A stretch of DNA of 64,000 nucleotides. Source: JAXGMV01 sp040768445. GTDB lineage: Bacteria; Chloroflexota; Anaerolineae; Anaerolineales; Anaerolineaceae. Made by a program: the position numbers and the translations under genes. The notes below the pieces were generated by a model. The model was not told where the DNA came from. It was given only the letters and a program-made list of their open reading frames with translations, and made no database searches. Positions 1 through 8,686 of the stretch are shown one piece after another (within the stretch, counting starts at the first letter, position 1; each line of letters opens with the position of its first letter). The DNA is taken from the NCBI GenBank assembly GCA_040768445.1, contig JAXGMV010000001.1:1302001-1366000 (forward strand). Direction: 5' to 3'.

Positions 1-540
1 CTGCCGGCACTGTTCTTGAGCGGCACGGTCGCATGGCTGTTTCACCCTGAACAAGATCACAAGGTCAGCACGAGTCCCATGCGAATCAGCAGCAATATTG
101 GCCTTTTACGCATGCTGGCGGCATTGGCTGCCTATCCGCTGGTTTATTTTGCCTTTGGCTTGCTTGTGAAACCCCTGGTGGAGACATACTACACTGCCGG
201 CCAGTATGAACTGGCGCTGCCATCTTGGGGGCAGATGATTCCCCTGCAGTTTGGGCGCAGCCTGCTTTTTCTACTGGTTTGCCTGCCAATCATCCACTTC
301 TGGTATGGGTCACGCCGCGCCCTGTGGCTGTCACTGGGATATGCCATCTTCGCCTGCACCAGCTTCATGGCTGTCTTCAGCGCATACTGGTTCCCGTGGC
401 AGATGCGGCTGTTTCACGGGCTGGAACTGCTGGCTGACGGCCTTGTCTATGCCGGCATCTTAACTGTACTGCTTACGCCAAACACAGAAGGGATCAGACG
501 TACTGATACGGGTAGAGACCCTCTCCAGGTGACCAGGTAG
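1..540 (+). CDS. Membrane protein, C-terminal part (5' end outside window)
   Basis: The frame is open from the first base of the window to the TAG at 538-540, so this is the C-terminal part of a longer gene. Four hydrophobic segments are visible: LRMLAALAAYPLVYFAFGLL, a second around FGRSLLFLLVCLPIIHF, a third around LWLSLGYAIFACTSFMAVF, and a fourth ending in YAGILTVLL. It is therefore an integral membrane protein with short loops and a polar tail. I do not recognise the family. A TTG at 16 could be read as a start, but nothing upstream looks like a ribosome site. A strong hairpin terminator follows at 571. Confidence 0.6.
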   Translation: MPALFLSGTVAWLFHPEQDHKVSTSPMRISSNIGLLRMLAALAAYPLVYFAFGLLVKPLVETYYTAGQYELALPSWGQMIPLQFGRSLLFLLVCLPIIHFWYGSRRALWLSLGYAIFACTSFMAVFSAYWFPWQMRLFHGLELLADGLVYAGILTVLLTPNTEGIRRTDTGRDPLQVTR

Positions 541-570
541 ATAACTAATCAGTCAGGCAATCTTATTCTG

Positions 571-604
571 GCCGCCCGCAGGATGTGACGGGCGGCTTTT
601 GTTT
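571..604 (+). terminator. Rho-independent terminator
   Basis: A perfect 8-bp stem (GCCGCCCG at 571-578, CGGGCGGC at 589-596) with a 10-nt loop is followed by TTTTTGTTT. It lies 31 nt after the stop of the membrane protein gene. Confidence 0.85.
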
Positions 605-639
605 GTATGATTGGTGTGGATTGATGAAAGGAGTCCGCC

Positions 640-774
640 ATGTACGATAGAACAACTTTGTATGCATATTTGCTCCACCATAACACCGGGTGCAGCATGG
701 ATTGCGAGCTGAACAGCGATAACCACAACGGGATCATAACAAGGATCAAGCGCGTTTTGTTAGCCTGCTTATGA
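640..774 (+). CDS. Small ORF of 44 residues, function unknown
   Basis: An ATG at 640 is preceded by a good Shine-Dalgarno sequence (AAAGGAGTC at 628-636). The frame runs 44 codons to TGA at 772. The peptide begins MYDRTTLYAYLLHHN and has two cysteines and a basic C-terminal half. It has no recognisable domain, signal peptide or membrane segment. The ribosome site is the only positive evidence. It could be a small protein, or the start of a gene that has decayed, since a frameshifted remnant follows directly. Confidence 0.3.
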   Translation: MYDRTTLYAYLLHHNTGCSMDCELNSDNHNGIITRIKRVLLACL

Positions 775-790
775 CCAGGCGGAGTGTGGT

Positions 791-996
791 ATGGTATCTA
801 TTTCCTTAGGCAAATTTGAAATTCACTTCACCCTCACCAGGAAGGGTGAGATAATGCGTATTTATCCTGACAACCTGTATGCTAATGCGATTTATGAAAA
901 GGAAGTCAAGAACCAGCTGAACTTGATGACGAATTTGAATTCCCAATTACCTTTACGATAGTCGGCTTTGTCAATGGACAGGGCCACTTGTTCTGA
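791..996 (+). pseudogene. Frameshifted gene remnant, family unknown
   Basis: From ATG 791 one frame gives a protein-like stretch (MVSISLGKFEIHFTLTRKGE, continuing to about residue 40). It then degenerates and stops at 959-961. A neighbouring frame takes over near 913 and reads ELDDEFEFPITFTIVGF before TGA at 994. Joining the two at about 908-914 gives about 68 residues of plausible sequence, so a single-base deletion or insertion is likely. The rest of the gap, 997-1223, has no supportable gene. I do not recognise the family. Confidence 0.35.
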
Positions 997-1223
997 CTGC
1001 ATGCATTACACTCTACAACTGTAAGCACTTCTGCGATGGTAAGAAACACTCACAAGGGGGTCACAAGCATTTATTTCTGGATGCTAACACGGTTCAAACA
1101 ATTGGATTTGAAATAATAATACTAATAAGGCATGAAATGACATAATAATCTCCTTGTCAGATGAGGTACGGCTCAATCAGATAAGAGTGTTGTCAATATT
1201 TCCAATATAGGAAAAACTGTCAA

Positions 1224-1252
1224 TTGATATTGAAAATCGTTTGCTGTATGAT
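1224..1252 (+). promoter_or_regulatory. Sigma-70-like promoter of the acetyltransferase gene, possibly leaderless
   Basis: TTGATA (1224-1229), a 17-nt spacer and TATGAT (1247-1252). The -10 ends 6 nt before the ATG at 1259, so the transcript would begin at or next to the start codon. No Shine-Dalgarno sequence is present. Confidence 0.6.
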
Positions 1253-1258
1253 TTTTAT

Positions 1259-2038
1259 ATGAACAAAGCACAGCTGCTTGCCCTGTATAACCAGGACCAG
1301 AGAATAGATATCACCTTTCCCGGCATGCGGCGCGAGATCACGCCGGACGTGGTGCGGCATGTTGACACGTCTGAAATCAACGATGGGATGGTCATTTACA
1401 GCCAGCTAACCGAAGCCAATGCGGATCGGGTGATTCGTGAGCAGATGCAGTATTTCGAGCGTATTGGCCAGGATTTTGAGTGGAAGGTGTACGATTACGA
1501 TCAGCCATCAGACTTGGTTAACAGATTGCATGAATTTGAGTTTGAGATCGAGGATGCCGAGGCAGTTGAGGTGCTCGACCTTGCCGCCGCGCCTGATATT
1601 TTCTGGCAGCCGCTGCGGCACGACATACGGCGCATCACCAACCCTGAACAACTGGTGGATGTTCAAGCGATTGAACAGCAGGTGTGGGATGAAGATGCGT
1701 CATGGGTGGAGTACCTGCTGGGTGAAGCCCTCAGGCAGTACCCTGACCAGATGAGCATTTATGTTGGCTATGTCGATGGTCAGCCGGCCAGCGCTGCATG
1801 GATCTTCTTTCCAAAGGGCAGCCAGTTTGCCAGCCTGTTTGGCGGTGCTACGGTTAGAAGGTATCGCAGCCAGGGGCTGTACACGGCTCTGCTGGCGATA
1901 CGGGCGCAGGAAGCCAGGGCGCGCCAGGTGCGCTATCTTACAGTGGACGCCATGCCGATGAGCCGTCCGATTTTGGAAAAACTTGGGTTTGAGCCGATAG
2001 CCCTGACCTATCCCTGCACTTGGAGATACAAGGCGTAA
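1259..2038 (+). CDS. GNAT family N-acetyltransferase
   Basis: The product (259 residues) has a C-terminal GNAT fold. Motif A lies around residues 190-212 (LFGGATVRRYRSQGLYTALL), including the R-x-x-G-x element that binds the acetyl-CoA pyrophosphate. It is followed by YLTVDAMPMS and PILEKLGFEP, the usual beta5/alpha4 of the fold. The N-terminal 100 residues are unlike a second GNAT domain and may define substrate, which is unknown. I chose ATG 1259 over an upstream TTG at 1241. A consensus-like promoter ends 6 nt before 1259, so the TTG would lie inside the promoter. Confidence 0.75.
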   Translation: MNKAQLLALYNQDQRIDITFPGMRREITPDVVRHVDTSEINDGMVIYSQLTEANADRVIREQMQYFERIGQDFEWKVYDYDQPSDLVNRLHEFEFEIEDAEAVEVLDLAAAPDIFWQPLRHDIRRITNPEQLVDVQAIEQQVWDEDASWVEYLLGEALRQYPDQMSIYVGYVDGQPASAAWIFFPKGSQFASLFGGATVRRYRSQGLYTALLAIRAQEARARQVRYLTVDAMPMSRPILEKLGFEPIALTYPCTWRYKA

Positions 2039-2233
2039 GGTTAGTCGGAAATTGAGAATTAAACTTTGATTGCACTCACATGTGTTATTGGAGGTGACCT
2101 GTGTCCATTTGGAAATGTTTTAATAACCTTGCCAGCCATTTGAACATCACGTCTCATCGAATAGGATGTAAGACAATTCAAATCCACCCGGGACCCTCTT
2201 TTATGTTGGTTCACCCAAGCTAAGGAGATCAAG

Positions 2234-3043
2234 ATGCAAAATCGAAAGTGGATAGAACGTCACCCAGTGATCGCCTTTTATTTATTAGGCTTTATCATCT
2301 CATGGCTGGGTTGGGTACCGCAGGCGCTGTATCAACGCGGCTTGTTTCCTTTTGATCATCCCCTTCTCAACTTTTTAGGTGCCGGCGGGCCAACGCTGGC
2401 AGCGGTCATCGTACTGTTGGCTTGCAGACAGAGAGATGTGATACCGGCGTTATTCAGGTCATTGTTGAAATACAGAGTTTCTTACTGGTGGTATGTCTTC
2501 GTCTTTGGCTTCTGGGCTGTTGTGACGGCTGTTGCCCTCGGTGTTGGGGCAGCCGCCGGTCAGGCGTCTGAGCCGGTGGGTCAGTTTACCTGGGCAAGTT
2601 TACTGCCTATATTCTTGATGATGCTGCTATCTAATGTGTGGGAGGAGATCGGCTGGCGCGGTTTTGCCCTGCCCCGCCTGCAGACAAGGTTTGGCGATCT
2701 GGTAATTGTGTTCATCATGGGCTTGCTGTGGAACCTGTGGCATTTGCCGCTGATGCTCAACCCTGCGTCACCCATGGCGGGATTGCCCTGGCACTTGGAA
2801 GTCATCTTCAGTCTGTCACTGACTGTCATTTACACGTGGTTGTACCTGCAAACAGATCGCAGCCTGCTGTTTGTAAGCCTATTTCATGCTATGTCCAACA
2901 CTGCGGCGTTTGTCCTGCTTGAGATGGGTTTGTTTGAGTCATCCTATGGGGTTGTGGTTGGCATTGTCACCCTCATGGCTGTGCTCATTGTTTTGAAGTG
3001 CGGGACGCGGCGGTTTACCTGCAGGAAAGCAGAGTCGCTATAA
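2234..3043 (+). CDS. CPBP family intramembrane glutamic endopeptidase
   Basis: A 269-residue polytopic membrane protein of the CPBP/Abi (type II CAAX protease) family. The hallmark residues are visible: EE at 137-138 with R142 (VWEEIGWRGF), H170 in NLWHLPLML, and H218 with N222 in LFHAMSNTA. These form the intramembrane glutamate-based active site. About seven hydrophobic segments are present. Relatives cleave prenylated proteins or process peptides, and some confer bacteriocin immunity; the substrate here is unknown. A good ribosome site (AAGGAGATCAAG) precedes the ATG. It appears to be a single-gene unit. Confidence 0.85.
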   Translation: MQNRKWIERHPVIAFYLLGFIISWLGWVPQALYQRGLFPFDHPLLNFLGAGGPTLAAVIVLLACRQRDVIPALFRSLLKYRVSYWWYVFVFGFWAVVTAVALGVGAAAGQASEPVGQFTWASLLPIFLMMLLSNVWEEIGWRGFALPRLQTRFGDLVIVFIMGLLWNLWHLPLMLNPASPMAGLPWHLEVIFSLSLTVIYTWLYLQTDRSLLFVSLFHAMSNTAAFVLLEMGLFESSYGVVVGIVTLMAVLIVLKCGTRRFTCRKAESL

Positions 3044-3282
3044 ACATACCAGTGTTACCTGGTGGCTGGAAGACCTGTTGCTTGAGAGGTTCTCATTCCT
3101 GGATGAGTACCAAGGCAATTGTATAAAGACCACTAGATAGCTGATCCACTTGCTTGGGGGGAACCTGAAATACGTGGATTAAGAAAAATCAATAATGCTG
3201 TATCAAACGTATTTTATTGTGTATTCAATATCACAAACCACTAATTATCACATACTGATTCTCAATTTTTGTAATTTCATAT

Positions 3283-4383
3283 CTATATGTTTTCCTTGTT
3301 ATTTTTTATCTCTGTAACAATCCAATTCAGTACAGCAATAAATTGTTCCAGTCTGCCTGCTTTAGCCAGATCTTTAAGTTTTATGCTTGGTCTTCTATTA
3401 ATTCCATCTCTTGGAATATTTACACCATCAATTTTATTAAGCTTTTCAAGTATTTCTATGCGTTTCTCATCCGCCTCGAATGGAGGTTTTTTCGCATACC
3501 AATAAAAATATATTTCGATAGACCCATATGTATATACCGCGATTATTTGGTGCATTAATTCATTGTGGTAAAAATAAGGTATAAAAGATCCGCTTTGTAA
3601 TCCTTTGCCCCACCAGGTTATTACATTATCTTGACTCCATTGTAGTAATCGCCGGGCGACTGCTACGGCTTCATCTCCCTCTCTTCGCTGAAGCTCTTCA
3701 AAGAAGCTCGCTTCATCCCATCGCCTACCCTCCTGTTTTGCAGATTTTGGTTTGACGATCTGAGACGGGCCGTAAAAACGAGGGATAAGCATCTCAGTAC
3801 TGTCCTGTTGAAATCGCCGCATCTCCAAGGCAGCGAAATCAAAACCCTTGCTTCCTGTGGCATTCATGTAGCGAACGATGCGAGCCAATTCGTCATTAAT
3901 TTCATCCACAACAATAATCAGAATAAAGTTCCCTTCCACCAACGCATTCTCTACATTGCCCCGAAAGGTTTCTTCATCCCAATTTTCCATGGCGGTAGTA
4001 TCGATGAGCTCGGCCAGTGATGACCCACTGCGAGCGCGTACACCTTCATCTAAATCTTGGTAACTCATCTGCCAGAGGTTAGCACCGTACTCCAGTACCT
4101 GACCAATAACTTTGCGCTTAGCTTCAGCGTTAGAAGCAAGCTTACACTCGATAATGGCAATATCACCCTCGGCGCTGAATGCAAGCAGGTCAATGTAACC
4201 AATCGGGAGGGCATATTCCTTCACAGCAACTATCAATGGTGAAGCGCCTTCGCGGACATCGGAAATTGATATTAGTCCAGGCGATTCTGCAAGCAGATTC
4301 TGCAATTCGTTTTCCTTGGTATAAGCTGCTGTCTCTACCATTTTCCAACTTTTGTCTTTTTGATTCCGCATTAATATCTTCAT
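3283..4383 (-). CDS. NucS/DUF91-like PD-(D/E)XK nuclease-domain protein
   Basis: A 366-residue protein. Residues 20-110 match the pattern of the NucS C-terminal/DUF91 nuclease domain. E25 sits in an E-x-x-L-x-x-L-x-x-x-P-x-L-I helix, D65 in GYIDLLAF, E79 and K81 in IAIIECK, and Q95 and Y99 in QVLEYG. This is the PD-(D/E)XK catalytic set. The C-terminal 250 residues (aromatic-rich around 285-315) are not assigned. Known relatives act on mismatched or branched DNA or in defence; the role here is inferred only. The start has a ribosome site (AGGAAAGAACA). The gene and its flanks are clearly more AT-rich than the neighbours, which suggests transfer. Confidence 0.65.
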   Translation of the reverse strand: MKILMRNQKDKSWKMVETAAYTKENELQNLLAESPGLISISDVREGASPLIVAVKEYALPIGYIDLLAFSAEGDIAIIECKLASNAEAKRKVIGQVLEYGANLWQMSYQDLDEGVRARSGSSLAELIDTTAMENWDEETFRGNVENALVEGNFILIIVVDEINDELARIVRYMNATGSKGFDFAALEMRRFQQDSTEMLIPRFYGPSQIVKPKSAKQEGRRWDEASFFEELQRREGDEAVAVARRLLQWSQDNVITWWGKGLQSGSFIPYFYHNELMHQIIAVYTYGSIEIYFYWYAKKPPFEADEKRIEILEKLNKIDGVNIPRDGINRRPSIKLKDLAKAGRLEQFIAVLNWIVTEIKNNKENI

Positions 4384-4703
4384 TGTTCTTTCCTATGTTG
4401 TATTAATTTTGAGTTTTCTTGAATATTTATTAGAGGTTTAACCCATTAAAACCATTCTTTGCATATTAACTTGTATTAACCAGATAGCCCCATTTTTGTA
4501 AGGGTGTAAATACCGATTATAGAGTTGTCGATTTTTTAATAAACTTGATCCATCTGCTGGATTTATCATCAACGGGTTAATTCTATAAATAAAGCGCAAA
4601 AAACACAATTACAAAATAGCGTGTTACTTACACGTCTTCTCGAACACTCAAAAAAATGAGATAGAAGAGTTTGATAATATTTTCACAATGGAAAAACCAA
4701 AAC
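4384..4703. other. AT-rich intergenic region without a recognisable gene
   Basis: A region of more than 300 bases between the nuclease gene and the DUF4256 gene. It is very AT-rich with short A and T tracts. I see no ORF with a ribosome site and no clear repeat. It continues the AT-rich character of the nuclease gene and ends in the promoter at 4704. Confidence 0.5.
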
Positions 4704-4732
4704 TTGACAAATATTATCCGAATAGGTATGAT
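4704..4732 (+). promoter_or_regulatory. Consensus promoter of the DUF4256 gene, probably leaderless
   Basis: TTGACA (4704-4709), a 17-nt spacer and TATGAT (4727-4732). The ATG at 4739 begins 6 nt after the -10, so the start of transcription falls at or next to it. This argues against the in-frame ATG at 4688, which would lie upstream of the promoter. Confidence 0.7.
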
Positions 4733-4738
4733 AAGTGT

Positions 4739-5314
4739 ATGAAAAATAATAAAAATACGACTCAAGAATTACCAGATGATGCGCGTGACGCACTGCTAAC
4801 TACCCTCCAAACCCGTTTTGAGAAGCACATGAGACGGCATGCCGGCCTGGCATGGGCTGATGTACTGGCAAAATTGGTTGCCAACCCGGGAAAACTGTGG
4901 TCGCTGGACCAGATGGAGAACACCGGCGGCGAACCGGATGTGATTGATTATGACCCGTCAACTGGCGAATTTGTCTTTGCTGACTGCTCACCAGAAAGCC
5001 CTGCCGGCCGCAGAAATGTCTGTTACGATCGCGAAGCCTTGGATGCAAGGAAGAATTTCAAACCAAAAGACACCGCCATGGACATGGCATCCGAGATGGG
5101 AATCGAACTACTGACAGAAGTACATTACCATGCACTGCAAGCCCTGGGTGAGTTTGATACTAAAACTTCCAGCTGGCTGAAAACACCCGAGACTGTGCGC
5201 AAACGTGGCGGCGCCATCTTTGGTGACCGGCGCTATGACCGGGTATTCATCTATCACAACGGCGCGGACTCGTACTACGGCGCCCGGGGGTTCAGGGGTG
5301 TGTTGAGGGTTTAA
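4739..5314 (+). CDS. DUF4256 family protein
   Basis: The 191-residue product matches the conserved DUF4256 family of uncharacterised soluble proteins. I recognise the core LLTTLQTRFEKHMRRH, the E-x-T-G-G-E-P-D-V segment, FADCSPESPAGRRNVCYDRE, and the C-terminal GGAIFGDRRYDRVFIYHNGA. No catalytic function is known for the family. An ATG at 4688 would add 17 residues rich in K, Y and N that are not part of the family, and a strong promoter lies inside that extension. I therefore start at 4739, which has no Shine-Dalgarno sequence. GC content rises sharply within this gene relative to the AT-rich region before it. Confidence 0.8.
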   Translation: MKNNKNTTQELPDDARDALLTTLQTRFEKHMRRHAGLAWADVLAKLVANPGKLWSLDQMENTGGEPDVIDYDPSTGEFVFADCSPESPAGRRNVCYDREALDARKNFKPKDTAMDMASEMGIELLTEVHYHALQALGEFDTKTSSWLKTPETVRKRGGAIFGDRRYDRVFIYHNGADSYYGARGFRGVLRV

Positions 5315-5519
5315 CCTGGCTCAATGGCAGTACTTTTTTGGGGGTTCTGCACTGCATACAGCCTGCAGTGATCGTTATATTAATGATTCAACCCATCCAA
5401 TAATTCATTTATTTCAATCTTTCCCGTTATCAAAATTCTTACAAATACGATCTACAATGTAATAAATATATTATTCTAATTACCTGAGGTGCCCACAGCA
5501 CATCAGAAGGAGCAAAATC

Positions 5520-6323
5520 ATGGAACTCAAAAATAAAGTATTCGTTGTCACCGGCGGCGGTAACGGCATTGGACGTGAGCTGGTGCTGCAGCTGTTGAAA
5601 AAAGGTGCCAGGGCAGCGGCAGTGGATATCAACCAGGCGGCATTGGAGGAGACAATTGGGCTGGCCGGCAGCCATGCAAACAGGCTCTCAACGCATGTCG
5701 TCAATATCACCGACCGGGCTGCGGTTGAAGCGCTGCCTGAGGCAGTGATCGCTGTCCATGGAGCTGTGGATGGGCTGATCAACAATGCCGGTATCATCCA
5801 GCAGTTTGTCAAGTTCCAGGACCTGCCTTATGACGAGATTGACCGCGTGGTGGATGTCAATTTTTACGGCACGCTGTACATGACCAAGACCTTCCTGCCG
5901 TACCTGACTGCCAGGCCGGAAGCCCATCTCGTCAATGTTTCCAGCATGGGCGGCTACCTGCCGGTGCCTGGCCAGACCATCTACGGCGCGGCTAAGGCTG
6001 CCATTAAGCTCTTTACCGAGGGGTTGTACTCGGAGCTATCCAATACCAACGTTCATGTGATGAATGTCTTTCCCGGCGCGATTGCAACCAATATTGCCAG
6101 CAACTCCGGCGTCAGGACACCAGGGAGTGAATCTGAAAATCCGCCAAGCATGAAAACCACTGCGGTGGATGCGGCAGGTGAAATGATCATCGATGCCATT
6201 GAGAAAAACAAGTTCAGCGTTTATATTGGCAATGATGCCAAATTGATGAACTTCCTCTACCGGCTGGCTCCCAAGTGGGCAGGTGGGTTTATCAACAAAC
6301 AGATGGGTTCACTGTTGAAATAA
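5520..6323 (+). CDS. SDR family NAD(P)-dependent oxidoreductase
   Basis: A classical short-chain dehydrogenase/reductase of 267 residues. The nucleotide-binding motif TGGGNGIG is at 11-18, the NNAG motif at 88-91, the catalytic serine in NVSSMGG (about 141-142), and YxxxK at Y155/K159. The substrate is unknown. The extended C-terminal part (GFINKQMGSLLK) resembles SDRs that act on hydrophobic alcohols. A strong ribosome site (AGAAGGAG) lies 8-10 nt before the ATG. It is a single-gene unit with a hairpin terminator downstream. Confidence 0.88.
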   Translation: MELKNKVFVVTGGGNGIGRELVLQLLKKGARAAAVDINQAALEETIGLAGSHANRLSTHVVNITDRAAVEALPEAVIAVHGAVDGLINNAGIIQQFVKFQDLPYDEIDRVVDVNFYGTLYMTKTFLPYLTARPEAHLVNVSSMGGYLPVPGQTIYGAAKAAIKLFTEGLYSELSNTNVHVMNVFPGAIATNIASNSGVRTPGSESENPPSMKTTAVDAAGEMIIDAIEKNKFSVYIGNDAKLMNFLYRLAPKWAGGFINKQMGSLLK

Positions 6324-6340
6324 GTCAAACAGATCGATTC

Positions 6341-6386
6341 ACGCCCTCCGACTTGAATGATTGTTTACAGTCGGGGGACGTTTTTT
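6341..6386 (+). terminator. Rho-independent terminator
   Basis: The arms ACGCCCTCCGACT (6341-6353) and AGTCGGGGGACGT (6369-6381) pair with few mismatches and are followed by six T. It ends the SDR transcript. Confidence 0.75.
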
Positions 6387-6481
6387 ATTATCGATACGGT
6401 GAAATTGGCTATACTGGATAATGAAGACGGGTCACTTTCCGTGGCTATTTCCGATTTCTAGGTATGTCAAAGGAGCCTGTT

Positions 6482-6976
6482 ATGGAGCCTCTGCAAGCGT
6501 CAATGATTACGTATAAACATCAGCTGCAAAAGGGGGATATCGTCAGGGCTTACCGCGGACTGATGGCATATATGCAAGACCTGCGTACGCATTTTGCTAA
6601 AACCTACCCGGACTATTTTGTCTCCGGCAGTTTATACACCGGCTATATGGATATGACCTACTTTGCCGTCAGTCCGCCGGCGCTCAAACAGCGCAGTTTG
6701 AAAGCAGCTATTGTGTTTGTCCACGAGCCATTCAGGTTTGAGGTGTGGCTTTCCGGTGCCAACCGGCAAATACAGGCAGAGTGGTGGAAAGTGATCAAAA
6801 CCAGCGGCTGGGATACATACAGCGTGGTACCGGTGATAAGCGGTTCTGACGCCATCGTTGAGCACGTGCTGCTGCAGGATCCGGATTTTGGTGACTTGCC
6901 GGCACTGACCGCTGAGGTAGAACGTGGCACAATGCATTTTATCAGGGATGTGGAAGCATTCCTTTCGTCACACTGA
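6482..6976 (+). CDS. DUF7000-like conserved hypothetical protein
   Basis: A soluble 164-residue protein without signal peptide or membrane segments. Conserved-looking blocks are YPDYFVSGSLYTGYMDMTYF, KAAIVFVHEPFRFEVWLSG and WWKVIKTSGWDTYSV. I believe this is the DUF7000 group of uncharacterised small bacterial proteins, but I cannot confirm it here. The ribosome site AAAGGAG at 6469-6475 is correctly spaced for ATG 6482, so I prefer it to the in-frame ATG at 6464, which lies upstream of that site. Function unknown. Confidence 0.65.
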   Translation: MEPLQASMITYKHQLQKGDIVRAYRGLMAYMQDLRTHFAKTYPDYFVSGSLYTGYMDMTYFAVSPPALKQRSLKAAIVFVHEPFRFEVWLSGANRQIQAEWWKVIKTSGWDTYSVVPVISGSDAIVEHVLLQDPDFGDLPALTAEVERGTMHFIRDVEAFLSSH

Positions 6977-7097
6977 ACTGGCGTACTGCCGACGTATTTT
7001 CTACCCCGCTGGCTGGCCTAAAAAAGGTTGTCCAGGCACTTATTTGCTCAGGCTGGTCAGGCGCAGTTATTATCTTTGAACCAAAGGATGGACTATT

Positions 7098-7676
7098 ATG
7101 CACAGTTTTAAAGTTGGATATCTTGTAGGCAGCCTTGCAGCGGGGTCCATCAACCGCCTGCTATCGAAGGCGCTGATCAAGCTGGCGCCGCCGCAGCTGA
7201 CCTTCACCGAGATCAGTTTTAAAGACCTTCCCTTGTACAGCTATGATTACGACGCCGACTTTCCCCCGGCTGCCCGTGCCTTCAAACAGGCGCTGGCTGA
7301 GGTGGATGCCGTGCTTTTCATCACGCCGGAGTACAATCGCTCGATCCCCGGTGCGTTGAAGAATGCCATTGACTGGGCCAGCCGGCCGTATAAGCAGAAC
7401 TCATTCACACACAAGCCCAGCGCAGTGATCGGTACGTCTCCCGGCATGCTTGGCACAGCCATTGCCCAGCAGCACCTGCGCAGCCTGCTCAGTTTCTGCA
7501 ACTCACCGCAGATGAATGTCCCTGAGGCTTATATTCAGTTTAAAAAGGGATTAATCACACAGGACGGCGATGTGACCGTCGAGTCAACCGCTAAATTCTT
7601 GAAATATTTCATGGATGAATTTCTCCAATTCATTGAGCGGGTTTACATCATCCTGCCGCTCAACGGGGACGAATAA
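7098..7676 (+). CDS. NAD(P)H-dependent FMN reductase family protein
   Basis: A flavodoxin-like reductase of 192 residues (FMN_red family). The phosphate-binding loop GSLAAGSINR is at 11-20, and the signature PEYNRSIPGALKNAIDW is at about 79-95. Members reduce FMN, quinones, azo compounds or chromate with NAD(P)H. The specific substrate is not visible. It is a cytosolic enzyme, apparently a one-gene unit. Confidence 0.88.
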   Translation: MHSFKVGYLVGSLAAGSINRLLSKALIKLAPPQLTFTEISFKDLPLYSYDYDADFPPAARAFKQALAEVDAVLFITPEYNRSIPGALKNAIDWASRPYKQNSFTHKPSAVIGTSPGMLGTAIAQQHLRSLLSFCNSPQMNVPEAYIQFKKGLITQDGDVTVESTAKFLKYFMDEFLQFIERVYIILPLNGDE

Positions 7677-7721
7677 ACTTATTACTATTCTGTCATGCTC
7701 AGATTGAGTTAATGCAGCAGG

Positions 7722-8555
7722 CTAAATTTTCCGCTCACGAGCAGATGCCAGCTGTACAGACTGTATGGGCTGCGTGATGTGAATTTCACCATCCTCAGCG
7801 CCTTGTTTGATCGCCTGGATTACTTTGGAGAGAACCTGCAGCGGGCTGTGTTTTGTCTGATCAACCCAGAAATTGACCGAAAGAATAATCTCCAACGGGC
7901 CAAATTCACTGGCCAGTACTGCAGGCTGGGGGTCAGCCAGCACGCCTTCGACTGCTTGAACACTCTCCAAGATCTTCTGGCGTGAGACTTCGAGATCATC
8001 CTCGTAGCCAACGCCCACACGGACGGTTTGCCGGCGGTCGGTCAGCCCACTGAAATTCTTGATCGGGTTGGCGTATACGCTGGCGTTGGGCAGGATCACC
8101 ACCTCGCCGTCCCAGGTCTTGATGACTGTGTCCCGCAGAGTGATCTCAGTGACCGTGCCCTGGAAGTTCGACAGCTCAACCGAGTCACCAATCTTAAATG
8201 GTTGTCGCAGCAGGATCAGCATGCCCGAGACAAAGTTCTTTGAGATATCCTGCAGGGCAAAACCGATGGTGAAGCCGGCAAGTCCCAGACCTGCTACAAA
8301 ACCGGTGACATTGAAGTTGACCTGCTCAAGAGCGAGCACAATACCGAGTATGAGTATTGACCATCTCGTGACTCTGCCTAACAGCTTGCTGGTGCTGGTA
8401 CTTTCAACTTTCTCTCTTGATTTTGTCATCACCCATTTCGCAGCCGTATTTGCAAGCAGAAGCGCCACCAAAAAGGTGATTATGGCTGTGATGAGATGAG
8501 GCAGGAAACTAATTGTACTGGCCAATAACTTCTGGAATTCCTCACTTAAGTCCAT
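7722..8555 (-). CDS. MscS family mechanosensitive ion channel
   Basis: A 277-residue small-conductance mechanosensitive channel. Three N-terminal membrane segments are followed by the pore-lining TM3/beta domain: GFVAGLGLAGFTIGFALQD, then GMLILLRQPFKIGDSVELS, RDTVIKTWDGEVVILPNASVYANPI and the C-terminal alpha/beta vestibule. Its role is to release solutes on osmotic downshock. The gene has a good ribosome site (TTTGGAGTTGTT) and points towards the FMN reductase gene, with only 45 nt between the two stops. Confidence 0.92.
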   Translation of the reverse strand: MDLSEEFQKLLASTISFLPHLITAIITFLVALLLANTAAKWVMTKSREKVESTSTSKLLGRVTRWSILILGIVLALEQVNFNVTGFVAGLGLAGFTIGFALQDISKNFVSGMLILLRQPFKIGDSVELSNFQGTVTEITLRDTVIKTWDGEVVILPNASVYANPIKNFSGLTDRRQTVRVGVGYEDDLEVSRQKILESVQAVEGVLADPQPAVLASEFGPLEIILSVNFWVDQTKHSPLQVLSKVIQAIKQGAEDGEIHITQPIQSVQLASARERKI

Positions 8556-8686
8556 AACAACTCCAAATATAAAAATAATCAGAAACAGGCTGATTGTTGA
8601 TCACGATTTGTCGATTGTGCTAATTATAGCAAAAACAGGTGGGGGCTTTTGAGCCTGACATTACCACACCCTGTAACTCAAGCCGG

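Noticed and set aside
3287..4406. Open frames on the plus strand across the nuclease gene
   Set aside because: They lie antisense to a well supported gene, have no ribosome sites, and show no protein-like composition.
4688..4738. N-terminal extension of the DUF4256 protein from ATG 4688
   Set aside because: A TTGACA-N17-TATGAT promoter lies inside this stretch and the residues are outside the family consensus.
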